A stretch of DNA of 38,844 bases from Deltaproteobacteria bacterium (GTDB lineage Bacteria; Myxococcota_A; Polyangia; Fen-1088). A program made the position numbers and the translations under genes. Below are positions 1 to 8,074 of the stretch, in pieces; within the stretch, counting starts at the first letter, position 1; every line of letters starts with the position of its first letter. The notes under the pieces are model-generated. The model saw nothing but the letters and a program-made list of their open reading frames with translations. It made no database searches and was not told the origin of the DNA. Where the stretch lies: positions 1-38,844 of the forward strand of contig JAFGPX010000261.1 of NCBI GenBank assembly GCA_016935975.1, read 5' to 3'.

Positions 1-1
1 C

Positions 2-418
2 GACGGCCTGTCGTCGGTGGTCAGGACGACGGGCAACCCTGACTGCCACATCGTGCTGCGCGGTGGGGCGACCGGCAGCAACTACCACCGCGATAGCGTC
101 GAAAGCGCGGCCCGCGCCGCGGCCAAGGCCGGGCTTTCCCGGGGCGTCATGGTGGACTGCTCGCACGGCAACTCGAGCAAGGATCACACCCGGCAGGCAG
201 CGGTGTTCTTGGAAGTGGTGGGCAACTTCGCCGGCGGCCAGAAGGCCATCCTCGGCGTCATGCTCGAAAGCAACCTGCGGCCCGGCAAGCAGGCTTGGAA
301 GCAAGGGCAGAAGCCCGAGTACGGCGTCTCGATCACCGACGCGTGCATCGGCTGGGACGAAACCGAACGTCTGCTGCTCGATGCAGCAACCCAGCTCTCG
401 CGAGCAGCGGCTGGCTAG
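2..418 (+). CDS. aroG: 3-deoxy-7-phosphoheptulonate (DAHP) synthase, C-terminal part (5' truncated by window edge)
   Basis: DAHP synthase condenses phosphoenolpyruvate and erythrose 4-phosphate in the first step of the shikimate pathway, in the cytoplasm. The open frame is already running at base 2 and encodes about 138 residues before TAG. It matches the C-terminal barrel of the type I (AroG/AroF/AroH) enzymes: GNPDCHIVLRGG, then MVDCSHGNSSK, GVMLESNL and SITDACIGW, in the usual order and spacing. The His of DCSHGNSSK and the Glu of MLESNL belong to the conserved metal-site region of this family. The true start lies outside the window, so N-terminal feedback-regulation features cannot be judged. 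The family call is firm; which isozyme it is cannot be told. Confidence 0.93.
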   Translation, partial: DGLSSVVRTTGNPDCHIVLRGGATGSNYHRDSVESAARAAAKAGLSRGVMVDCSHGNSSKDHTRQAAVFLEVVGNFAGGQKAILGVMLESNLRPGKQAWKQGQKPEYGVSITDACIGWDETERLLLDAATQLSRAAAG

Positions 419-474
419 ATGCGAACGGTGTTTGCTGGACGGGGATTGTCGGTTGGGGGTATTTTACCGGCTCG

Positions 475-963
475 ATGTCGATGAAATCGACCGCCTCGGT
501 CCGCAGACTGCAGTCCTCTCGCGGACGCACGCTGTGCTTTCTCGCGCTGGCGGTGGGCGCGCTATGGACGAGCGCCGCCTGCGAGGACAAGGCCATCGGG
601 CGCCAGTGCGACCTCACCGAGGAGATAGATCAGGACCACGGCGGCTACAATTCCAATGCGACCGACTGCCCCAGTCGGCTATGCGTCAAACCCATGGTGC
701 AGCCAGGCGTATCGACGGATCTCGACACCGGCCCCTACTGCAGCGCCGAGTGCGACTCCGACAACGATTGCGACGGCCAGACCCGCGACCCGTCGAACCC
801 GAACGACAAGCGTTGCCGCAAGGGCTTTTCCTGCGCACTCGTCTTTCCCACTGGGAAGCTGGCATGCAAGAAAATCTGCCTGTGCCGTGACTTCTTCTCG
901 GCCTCGGTGGGCCCCGCCGTGCCCGAAGGATGCGACGCGAACGCCGGCGCGTCGAGTCCCTGA
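475..963 (+). CDS. small cysteine-rich lipoprotein, unknown function
   Basis: I do not recognise a family. The frame encodes about 162 residues from ATG 475 (ATG 481 is an equally possible start); the same frame stays open further upstream into the end of aroG, but that part lacks a signal sequence. Residues 9-35 form an n-region with RR and a hydrophobic core ending in TSAAC, so Cys36 is a likely lipidation site, although the -3 position (Ser) is not ideal. The mature part has at least ten further cysteines, with acidic spacing such as CSAECDSDNDCDG. This resembles the disulphide-rich, often calcium-binding-looking secreted lipoproteins that are common in myxobacteria. It lies 56 bp after the DAHP synthase gene on the same strand. 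Function is unknown; a structural or adhesive envelope role is only a guess. Confidence 0.75.
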   Translation: MSMKSTASVRRLQSSRGRTLCFLALAVGALWTSAACEDKAIGRQCDLTEEIDQDHGGYNSNATDCPSRLCVKPMVQPGVSTDLDTGPYCSAECDSDNDCDGQTRDPSNPNDKRCRKGFSCALVFPTGKLACKKICLCRDFFSASVGPAVPEGCDANAGASSP

Positions 964-1044
964 AGATCTGGGTTTCCTTCATTCTTTTTTCGCCAATCCG
1001 GCTTGCCTGGGCCGAATTGCCCCCTTCCCGCCACGCAGCGGACG

Positions 1045-1061
1045 GGTATCCTAAGGATTCC
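1045..1061. promoter_or_regulatory. weak dyad between lipoprotein and TPR genes
   Basis: The arms GGTATCCT and AGGATTCC flank a single A, with one mismatch. This dyad lies about 135 bp before the giant TPR gene. TATCCT inside it could also serve as a -10 box, with TTCCCG (1025-1030) as a poor -35 box at 16 bp spacing. It could be an operator, a promoter element or chance. The rest of the 232-bp gap (964-1195) shows only a T-rich run near 977-990. Confidence 0.2.
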
Positions 1062-1195
1062 TTCGCAAGCTATCCGAGTCTAGTTGGAGACGAACCGCGC
1101 CCCTCGCCAAGCCATGCGGCGGGCGGGTTCGCTTTCGCCCACGAAAAGCCAGCCTAGGCCATTGTCTGGGATCGATCCCTGGCCAAAGGAAGATC

Positions 1196-4100
1196 ATGAC
1201 CTCCGCAACCCCCGAGGACCCTACACGCAATCCGGACGCGAACGAGGAAACCGACGCCAAGGCGACGGCCGACGAGGTGAACACGGGCGAGCTCGAGTTG
1301 CTGGAGCTCACGCCCACGCCGATGGTTCTCCCGGTCCGGACGGGCGAGCCCGGCCCGCCGCCCCTGCCGCCGGCGGTCGCTGCGGGCCCCAAGCAGCCGC
1401 CGCCCCTGCCGCCCCGCGTGGTTCCGCCGCCGCCCCCGCAACGCGCGACGCAGTCTCGTCCCGTCGAGACGCCGCAGGGCCCTGCCCGGCCTTTGCCCAC
1501 GCCGGAAGAAAACGCGGGCCGGCCGGGGGCAGCCCCGCCCTTGCGGGCGCCCGTGCCGGGCGCGATCCGTGGTCCGCACCCCACCACGGCGCCCGGCCGG
1601 CTCTCGCCTTCCCCCGACGTGCCCGCCCCGCCACCGCGGCCCTCCCAGACACGCGCGGCCGTCGCACCTCCGCCGCCGCCATCCGCCCGACGCTCTCCCT
1701 CGCCGGAGGCGACCCAACCCGCGGCTCCGCCCGTGATGGCGCCGCTGTCCGGCGCGGCCAGCAGCCTGCGCCTCACCGTCGGCGCGGCCCTCCCGACTTC
1801 TGTCCCGCCCAGCGCGCCTTCGCTGACCCTACGGGCCGTGCCCTTGCCCGCGGTGTCCGCGCCCGCGCCGCGCCCGGCCGCAAGCGAGAGGTTTGCGCCC
1901 GATGCGGCCATCGCCGACGCACGCAAGCGGGTCGAGGCAGCCGCCGCCGGTGATCGCATGGCCCTGACGCGGGCGCGCACCGAGCTCGGCCTACTGCTCG
2001 AAGTCGCCGGCGGCGACGCGGCCGCGGCCTTGACCGAGTACCGGGCCGCGCACGGCATGGCCGCCCATCTCGTCGCGCCCATCGCCGCGGCTCGGCGGCT
2101 GACCCCGCTGCGCCCGGCCGCACCCCTCTTGGCGCTGGTCGAGGCCGAGGTGCGCGCGACCACCGAACCGACGGCCCGACTCACCCGCCAGCTCGACCTC
2201 GGGCTGCTGCTTGCGGCCAGCGGCGCGCCGTCGGAGCGCACCGGCCAAGCTTTCCGCGAGGTGCTCGCCGCGCGTCCCGGCCATCCCGGCGCCCTGCGCG
2301 GCCTCGAAACCGCGCTTTTCCCGGCCCTGCGCGGCGCCGAGACGCCGCAGCAGACGGAGGCGCTGGCCGCGCACCTCGAAACCATGGCCGCCGTCTTGCG
2401 CAACGACACCCGGCTCTCGGCCTGGCTGGAAGTCGAACGCGGCCAGCACCTCGAAAGGCTGGGCCGTGCCGACGCCGCCCGCGCCGCCTTCGAGGCCGCC
2501 TTGCTGCTCGACGGACGCATCGGCCCCGTGCGCGACGCCTACACTCGCCACCTGCTTCTGCAAGGGCAGATCGAGGCGCTGATCAAGGCCTGGGCCGCCG
2601 AGGCATCGCTCGAAACCGACGCCGCGCGCGCGGCGCGCTTGCTCTATTTCGCCGGCCGCCTGGCGGCCGAGCGCCTGGATCAAAAACCGCAAGCCATCGA
2701 TCTCTTCGAGCGTTGCGCCAGCAGCGAGACCGCGGCGCAGTCGACGAAACGCGCCGCCTTGCGCGAGCTGGTGTCGCTTTACGAAGCCACGGGCAACCTC
2801 GACATGGCGGCCGCGACCGCCGACCAGGTGCTCGCTTTGGCGCGCGAGTCCGAGCGGTCCTACTGGCACCACCGGCTGGCGGCCTTCTACGAAGCGCTCG
2901 GGCGCCATTCCGACATGGCGGCGCACGCCCACCAAGTCCTCGCCGTCGAACCCGACAACGAGCCCATGCGCGACAAGCTCGACCACGCGCTCGCCGCCCT
3001 CGGCAAGCACGCAGAACGCATGGCCATGCTCTCCGAGCAGGCCTCGCACGCCTCCACGCAGCATGCCCGCATCGAGCTACTGCAACGCGCGGCCGCCATC
3101 GCCGAGCACGACATGGGGCGGCCGGACCTCGCCCTGCTCTCGCTGCGCTCGGCGTGGGCCATCGAGCCCGGCAACCCCGACGTCACCGATGCCATCGTCC
3201 GCCTGCTTCTGCCGGGCACGCCACCGTCGCTGACCGATCCCGACGACCCCGCGCGCGCGCGCGCGCGGATCGACTTCTACATCGAGGCCGCCAACAACGC
3301 GTCCGATTCCGTGCGCAAGGTCGCCCATCTGGAAAAGCTCGCCTCGATCTGGGAGGACGAGGTGCGAGACCCCGAACGAGCGGCCGCGGTCTTCACCGAA
3401 ATCCTGGTGATCGAGCCGAGACGGCGCAGCGCCATCCTGGGGTTGGCCCGCTCGGCGGGCCGCGCCGGCAACGCGCGCGAGCTTCTGCGCGCCTTGCTCC
3501 TGGAGGCCGACCAGGCCGGCGACGATGTCGTCCTGGAACGCTCGCTGCTCCTGCGCGCCGCCGTGGTTGCGTCGCGGCAACTCAATGACGTCGACGGCGC
3601 GCTCGACATGGTCAAGCGCGTGCTCGCTCACATTCCCGGCGATCCGGCCGCGCTGCGCGCCGCCTTCCGCATCCACGAGCGGGCCGGCCGCCAGGCCGAG
3701 GCCTTGGCGCAGCTCCGCCTGCTCCTCGGACAGAACAAGAAAGGGCCGGGCAGCTACGCCGTCCAAGCCGAGATCGCCCGCTTTCTCGAAGAGCGCATGC
3801 ATCGCACGGCCGACGCGCTCACCGCCTGGCGCGAGGCGCATCGCATGGAGCCCGCCAACCCCACGCCGCGCGCCGAGATCCGGCGCATCCTGCTGGCCAA
3901 CGGCGACTACCGCGCCGTGGCCGAGGAGCTGGCCGCTCTCGCCGGCGGCACGACCGAGCCCACGGAGCGCGGCGAGCTTTTTCTCGAAGCCGCCGAGATC
4001 TACGACGACCGCCTCAACGACGCCGAGCGGGCCATTCCGCTTCTCGCCGAGGCGCGCACCTGTCTGCCCGACGGGGCCGCCCTCGTCGATCGCCTGGACC

Positions 4101-6814
4101 GCGCCTACCTGCGCACGGGCAAGAGGTCCGAGCGGCTGGCCCTGTTGCATGCCACGGAGACGCCCCAGCCGCGCACCCAGCTCGCCCTGGCCAGCTTGCA
4201 GGCGGAGGAGCGCGATCCGTCCAAGGCTCTCAAACGGCTGGCCGACCTGGCCGGCAACGACCTGGCCGGCACGGCGGCTCTGCGCATCGCCGAACACGCC
4301 TTGCGCCGGACGGAACGCTGGAACGAGCTCGCCCTGGTGCTGCGCAAGCAGATCGAGTGCTTCGCCACGCCCGAGGCGAAGCTGGGCAGCGTCTTCGAGC
4401 TGGTCACCCTCGAGGAATACGGCGAGGCGCGCGCGCCCGAGGGCGAGCCGACGGCGTGCGAGCTTCTCGCCCGGTTCGCACCGGACAACCTGCTCCACCA
4501 CGAGCTTCTGCTGCGACGGAGCGGTCTTCACTTCGGCAGCCCCGTCCCGGCCGCGTGGCTCGCCGCCTCGCTGGCCACGCTGGCGGCGGCGGCCCCGGAT
4601 CCATTCACCGCCGCATCCCTGCAGCTTCTCGCCGGGCTCGTCACCGAACACGCCGACGAGGAAGGCCTCGAGGCACAGAAGGAGGCTTTGGTCGCCTACG
4701 CCATCGCGCTCGAAGGGTGGCCGGATTGCGTGACGGCGGCCCGCGGCGCCCGCCGCTTGGCCCTGCGTCTCGGGGAGACGGAAACCTTCGTGAAGGCGGC
4801 CGCCGCGCTGGGCACGCTGGAGTTGGATCCGGCGACGCGTTGCGAGCGCCTGCTCGAGGCCGCCGACGGCTACCGCGGCCGGCCCGAGGACGCAGCCCTG
4901 GCCTTCGACCTCGTCTGCCAGGCGCTCACGCAGGATCCCAATTCCAGCCGCGCCGCCGACGCCGTCATCGTGGCCGTCGGGCAGGGGCACGACGCCGGCA
5001 AGGCCAGCGATGCGCTGCGGACTGCGCTCGAACGAGCGATCCTCCCCGATCAGGCCGCGAAGCTGGGCACCGCGCTGGCCCATGTCGCCGTCGCGCATCT
5101 CGGCGATCAAACCGTGGCCCTCGAGGCCCTGCGCCGCGCGCGCAAGCGCGCTCCCAAGCACGTCGGCAACCTGCTGGCCCTGGCCGACGTGAGCAATGCG
5201 CTGGGCCTGCACGCGGAGGCCATCGAGACGGCCACGGCCGCCATGGGCATCTCGCGCGATCCGGCCGAGCGCCTGCGCGCCGGCATCACCCTTGCCGAGG
5301 TGCATCTGCGCTCGCCCGCCTTCCGCGACACCGCACGCCGCGAGGCCACGGAGGCGGAGAAACTGGCCGAACAGGCCGGCGGCGGCAGCAGCGACCTCAT
5401 CGCCCGGCTGGGCGCCGTGTACCGCCAACTGGGCGACGAGGCAAGCGCCGAGCGGGTGCTCATCTCCGCCCTGATGCTCGGCGGCGACAACAGCGCCGCG
5501 CTCGACAACCTGGTCACCATGTACGGCGCCGACCAAGAAGCCGGTCGACGCATCGCCGCGGCCCTGCACAAGGTCAAGGCCCAGGCCGAGGCGAGCGGCC
5601 AGCCGCGCCGGCCCGAGTTGCTGGCAGCGCTCGGCAAGGTCGAGGCCACCATGCTCGGCCAGAAGCGCGAGGGCATCGACCGCCTGCGCGAAGCCGCCAT
5701 CCTGGCCCCTGGCCGCGTCGAAACCTACCAAGCGCTCGCCGAAGCGCACGGCAGCGCGCACGACGAGGCCGCCCGCGACATCTCGTCCATGCTGCCCGCC
5801 TTCGGCCGTTCGGCGCCGAATGCCGCGCAGCTTGCGGCCATGCTCGCGCTGCTCGCGCGCGAGTGTCGCCTGGGCCAGCAGCCAAGCGTCGCGGAGGCCG
5901 CCCAGGAAGTCCTGGCCCTGATCGACAAGTCCAGCAGTACGGACGCCGAGCCGGCCCGCCGGCAGGCACTGCCCCGAGGCGCCCCGGCGCCCGACTCGCT
6001 CGCCCGCGCAACGCTGGTGTCGTCCCTGTTCGGCGCCGTGGAGCAGGCCCCTTTGCTCGATGTCGCCGCCGTTCTCTCGGAGCCCCTGGCCAAGCTGCTG
6101 CGCCAGGATCCCGAGACCCTCGGTCTGTCGACGCGCGATCGCCTCACCGCCCGAGCCGCGCACCCCGTGCGCGCCCTTGCCGATCGCGTGGCCCGCGGCT
6201 TCGGCGAGCCGCGTTTCGACCTCTACCTCGACGCCCCCACGACTCTCTACGGCCGCTTGCTGCCGGGCGATCCGCCCGCCCTGGTGCTGCCGCCCGGCTT
6301 CGCGGACCAACCCGAGATCGAGCAAGCCGCCATGCTGGCGCACCTTTTGACCTACGTCGCGCTCGGCATCCCGTGGGTCGAGGAGATCCCCGCCAACGAT
6401 CTCGACGGCATTCTCTTCGGCGCCTTGCGCGTCGGCATGGATTTGTGGGGACAAGGCGAGATCTCGCCCGAGGCCGAGACGGCCGCGAACTCCTGGCGGC
6501 AGCGCATCGCCAAGGCCGCCGGCCGCAAGGGCAAGCGCGCGCTCGAGGACAGCGCGCGGCGCCTGCGCCCACAGCCCGACACCTCGGCTTGGCGCGAAGC
6601 CGTGCGCATCGCCAGCCTGCGCGCGGCCTACGTTGTCACCGGCGATCTGCGCGCGGCCCTGGGCCTGGCCGCCAAGTTCGCCCCGGACCTGGCCCCCTAC
6701 CGTGGCGCGGCGCTGGCCGGCAAGCTCTTTTCCCTTGCCCTCGGCCGCGAGCTCGTGGTCTTCGCCCTCTCCGAGGCCGGGGTGGCTCTGCGGCGCGCCG
6801 CGGGCACCCTATAG
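1196..6814 (+). CDS. giant proline-rich / tetratricopeptide-repeat protein (1872 aa)
   Basis: No enzyme motif is visible. Residues 1-45 are acidic. Residues 46-230 are low-complexity and Pro/Ala-rich with many PPPLPP-type runs. From about residue 230 to 1650 the chain is a long array of helical pairs of TPR type (for example the A/G-x3-Y/F-x6-A-x4-P pattern in LERLGRADAARAAFEAALLL and similar units). The last 200 residues are non-repetitive and probably a globular domain. There is no signal peptide or membrane segment, so a cytoplasmic scaffold is likely. ATG 1196 is preceded by AAGGAAG at 1186-1192. The stop codon at 6812-6814 interlocks with the convergent DUF3006-like gene through the palindrome CTATAG. 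Large orphan TPR proteins of this kind are frequent in myxobacteria; the partner and role are unknown. Confidence 0.9.
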   Translation: MTSATPEDPTRNPDANEETDAKATADEVNTGELELLELTPTPMVLPVRTGEPGPPPLPPAVAAGPKQPPPLPPRVVPPPPPQRATQSRPVETPQGPARPLPTPEENAGRPGAAPPLRAPVPGAIRGPHPTTAPGRLSPSPDVPAPPPRPSQTRAAVAPPPPPSARRSPSPEATQPAAPPVMAPLSGAASSLRLTVGAALPTSVPPSAPSLTLRAVPLPAVSAPAPRPAASERFAPDAAIADARKRVEAAAAGDRMALTRARTELGLLLEVAGGDAAAALTEYRAAHGMAAHLVAPIAAARRLTPLRPAAPLLALVEAEVRATTEPTARLTRQLDLGLLLAASGAPSERTGQAFREVLAARPGHPGALRGLETALFPALRGAETPQQTEALAAHLETMAAVLRNDTRLSAWLEVERGQHLERLGRADAARAAFEAALLLDGRIGPVRDAYTRHLLLQGQIEALIKAWAAEASLETDAARAARLLYFAGRLAAERLDQKPQAIDLFERCASSETAAQSTKRAALRELVSLYEATGNLDMAAATADQVLALARESERSYWHHRLAAFYEALGRHSDMAAHAHQVLAVEPDNEPMRDKLDHALAALGKHAERMAMLSEQASHASTQHARIELLQRAAAIAEHDMGRPDLALLSLRSAWAIEPGNPDVTDAIVRLLLPGTPPSLTDPDDPARARARIDFYIEAANNASDSVRKVAHLEKLASIWEDEVRDPERAAAVFTEILVIEPRRRSAILGLARSAGRAGNARELLRALLLEADQAGDDVVLERSLLLRAAVVASRQLNDVDGALDMVKRVLAHIPGDPAALRAAFRIHERAGRQAEALAQLRLLLGQNKKGPGSYAVQAEIARFLEERMHRTADALTAWREAHRMEPANPTPRAEIRRILLANGDYRAVAEELAALAGGTTEPTERGELFLEAAEIYDDRLNDAERAIPLLAEARTCLPDGAALVDRLDRAYLRTGKRSERLALLHATETPQPRTQLALASLQAEERDPSKALKRLADLAGNDLAGTAALRIAEHALRRTERWNELALVLRKQIECFATPEAKLGSVFELVTLEEYGEARAPEGEPTACELLARFAPDNLLHHELLLRRSGLHFGSPVPAAWLAASLATLAAAAPDPFTAASLQLLAGLVTEHADEEGLEAQKEALVAYAIALEGWPDCVTAARGARRLALRLGETETFVKAAAALGTLELDPATRCERLLEAADGYRGRPEDAALAFDLVCQALTQDPNSSRAADAVIVAVGQGHDAGKASDALRTALERAILPDQAAKLGTALAHVAVAHLGDQTVALEALRRARKRAPKHVGNLLALADVSNALGLHAEAIETATAAMGISRDPAERLRAGITLAEVHLRSPAFRDTARREATEAEKLAEQAGGGSSDLIARLGAVYRQLGDEASAERVLISALMLGGDNSAALDNLVTMYGADQEAGRRIAAALHKVKAQAEASGQPRRPELLAALGKVEATMLGQKREGIDRLREAAILAPGRVETYQALAEAHGSAHDEAARDISSMLPAFGRSAPNAAQLAAMLALLARECRLGQQPSVAEAAQEVLALIDKSSSTDAEPARRQALPRGAPAPDSLARATLVSSLFGAVEQAPLLDVAAVLSEPLAKLLRQDPETLGLSTRDRLTARAAHPVRALADRVARGFGEPRFDLYLDAPTTLYGRLLPGDPPALVLPPGFADQPEIEQAAMLAHLLTYVALGIPWVEEIPANDLDGILFGALRVGMDLWGQGEISPEAETAANSWRQRIAKAAGRKGKRALEDSARRLRPQPDTSAWREAVRIASLRAAYVVTGDLRAALGLAAKFAPDLAPYRGAALAGKLFSLALGRELVVFALSEAGVALRRAAGTL

Positions 6815-7039
6815 CTTGATGTTGCCGCCGCGGTCCGAGCGCAGCAGGCGGGCGCGTCGCGCCTCGATCTCCTCGCCCACCTTCTGCGAGGTGTCCAGCG
6901 CCAGCCGCAGCCACGAGCCCTCTTTGGCGCCCGCGGGCAGCAGCGCGCGCGGCAGGCTCCAGCGTTTCTCGCCGAGCAGGACCAAGGCCTCGTCGTCTTC
7001 GATGGCATCGACGAACAGCAACACGCCCTCTTCCGTCAT
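6809..7039 (-). CDS. DUF3006-like small protein (76 aa)
   Basis: The 76-residue product starts MTEEGVLLFVDAIEDDEALV and continues with a GEKRWSLPRALLP segment. This is the small all-beta pattern (Val-Asp-x-I-E-x2-x-A-x-V/L, then a conserved Pro-x-x-x-Leu-Pro) of DUF3006 proteins. Such proteins are commonly encoded beside secreted ComEC-like metallo-beta-lactamase proteins, as here. The ATG at 7039 overlaps the upstream gene's TGA in an ATGA junction (7036-7039), so translation is probably coupled. The 3' end overlaps the convergent TPR gene by 6 bp. The molecular function of the family is not known to me. It is too small to call with full certainty, but context and coding pattern agree. Confidence 0.8.
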   Translation of the reverse strand: MTEEGVLLFVDAIEDDEALVLLGEKRWSLPRALLPAGAKEGSWLRLALDTSQKVGEEIEARRARLLRSDRGGNIKL

Positions 7040-7926
7040 GGCAATGGCACCTTCCGTGGGTGGTTGACGCTCGACCAGGTCACGCCCTCGCCGTCGAGCT
7101 CGATGGTGATCGTACCCTCCCGGGCCGTTTCCAGCACCTGCGCTTTGACCGCGCGCAGCCGTTCCAGGGTTTCGGGATGAGGATGCTTGGGCGCGTTCGG
7201 CCAATTGCTGATCACCGCCAGGCGCGGCGCGACCGCGGCCAGAAAGCCCGCCGTGGACGAGGAGCGGCTGCCGTGATGCCCCACCTTGAGCACCGTCGAG
7301 CGCAGCCCGACTCCCTGGCCGAGCAACCAGTTCTCCTCGGGCGCGGTGGCATCGCCCGCGAAGAGCACGCTCGATCTGCCCACCTGGAGCCGCGTCACCA
7401 CGCTGCTCGCATTGACGCCATCGGCCCCCTCCTCCAGAAAAGGCCGTGGCGGCCCGAGCAGGGTCAAAACCACGCCCGAGCCGAGATCGATCTGCCGCCC
7501 GGCTTCGGCGCGCAAGAGCGGGATCCCGAGCTCCTCGACAACTTCGAGCAGGCGCGCGTACAGCCGGCTGTCGTGGCGATAGCCGCCGTCCATGTACAGC
7601 CGGGCGCCGCAGTCCTCCATCACCCGGGCGAGTCCGCCGAGGTGGTCCGCATGCGGATGCGAAAGCAGGATCAGATCGAGGGGGCAGGCGAAGCGCGAAC
7701 GCAGACGCGCCAGGACCACCGGCGCCGCCTCCGCCTCGCCCCCGTCGATGAGCAAGCGCTTGCCCGCGGCCGAGGTCACGAGGATGGCATCGCCGTGTCC
7801 CACCGCGATGATGTCCACCGTGGCCAGGGTCGGCCGCGACGTGGGCGGCGGCACGGTGTTGCGCGGACAACCCAGGCAGAGCGCGAGCAGCGCCCACCGC
7901 AGGTGGCCAAGCCACGTCCGGCTCAT
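7036..7926 (-). CDS. ComEC/Rec2-like metallo-beta-lactamase-fold hydrolase, lipoprotein
   Basis: The 296-residue product begins with a lipoprotein signal (MSRTWLGHLRWALLALCLGC; Cys20), so it should be membrane-anchored outside the cytoplasm. The MBL fold shows the metal motif SHPHADHLGG at residues 89-98, GDATAPEE (metal Asp) and VGHHGS further on. The early DIIAVGHGDAILV and LLIDGG strands are typical of the stand-alone ComEC-type subfamily (competence ComEC C-terminal domain homologues). The substrate is not deducible; members may be nucleases or phosphodiesterases. It lacks the ComEC membrane channel, so it is not a full DNA uptake protein. It is coupled to the DUF3006-like gene by ATGA overlap and divergent from dnaX (148 bp apart). 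Confidence 0.88.
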   Translation of the reverse strand: MSRTWLGHLRWALLALCLGCPRNTVPPPTSRPTLATVDIIAVGHGDAILVTSAAGKRLLIDGGEAEAAPVVLARLRSRFACPLDLILLSHPHADHLGGLARVMEDCGARLYMDGGYRHDSRLYARLLEVVEELGIPLLRAEAGRQIDLGSGVVLTLLGPPRPFLEEGADGVNASSVVTRLQVGRSSVLFAGDATAPEENWLLGQGVGLRSTVLKVGHHGSRSSSTAGFLAAVAPRLAVISNWPNAPKHPHPETLERLRAVKAQVLETAREGTITIELDGEGVTWSSVNHPRKVPLP

Positions 7927-7966
7927 GCAGGAAGGTTAGGCAGAAAAGCCCGGCGAGGAAAGTTCT

Positions 7967-7986
7967 CCGGTAGCGCGACATACCGG
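7967..7986. promoter_or_regulatory. short dyad in the divergent MBL / dnaX intergenic region
   Basis: Perfect 6-bp arms CCGGTA and TACCGG are separated by 8 bases, about 40 bp from the MBL gene start and 89 bp from dnaX. It could be an operator for either divergent promoter. The arms are short for this GC-rich background, so chance is possible. I could not identify a convincing sigma-70 promoter in the 148-bp gap. Confidence 0.2.
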
Positions 7987-8074
7987 TCTATCGGCCAGCC
8001 CGCGCAGAAGTTGCCTCTCGCCGCGGTCGTCGTACTCCTTGACTGGCGCCGGCCCTTCTCACCATGATGCCCCC

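Noticed and set aside
3077-6454. Very long open frame on the minus strand inside the TPR gene
   Set aside because: It is antisense to a clearly coding TPR protein. Its translation is Gly/Arg/Gln-rich without domains, a usual by-product of GC-rich codon use.
4357-6819. 820-codon plus-strand frame overlapping the TPR gene in another phase
   Set aside because: Arg/Pro/Ala-rich translation typical of an out-of-phase shadow.
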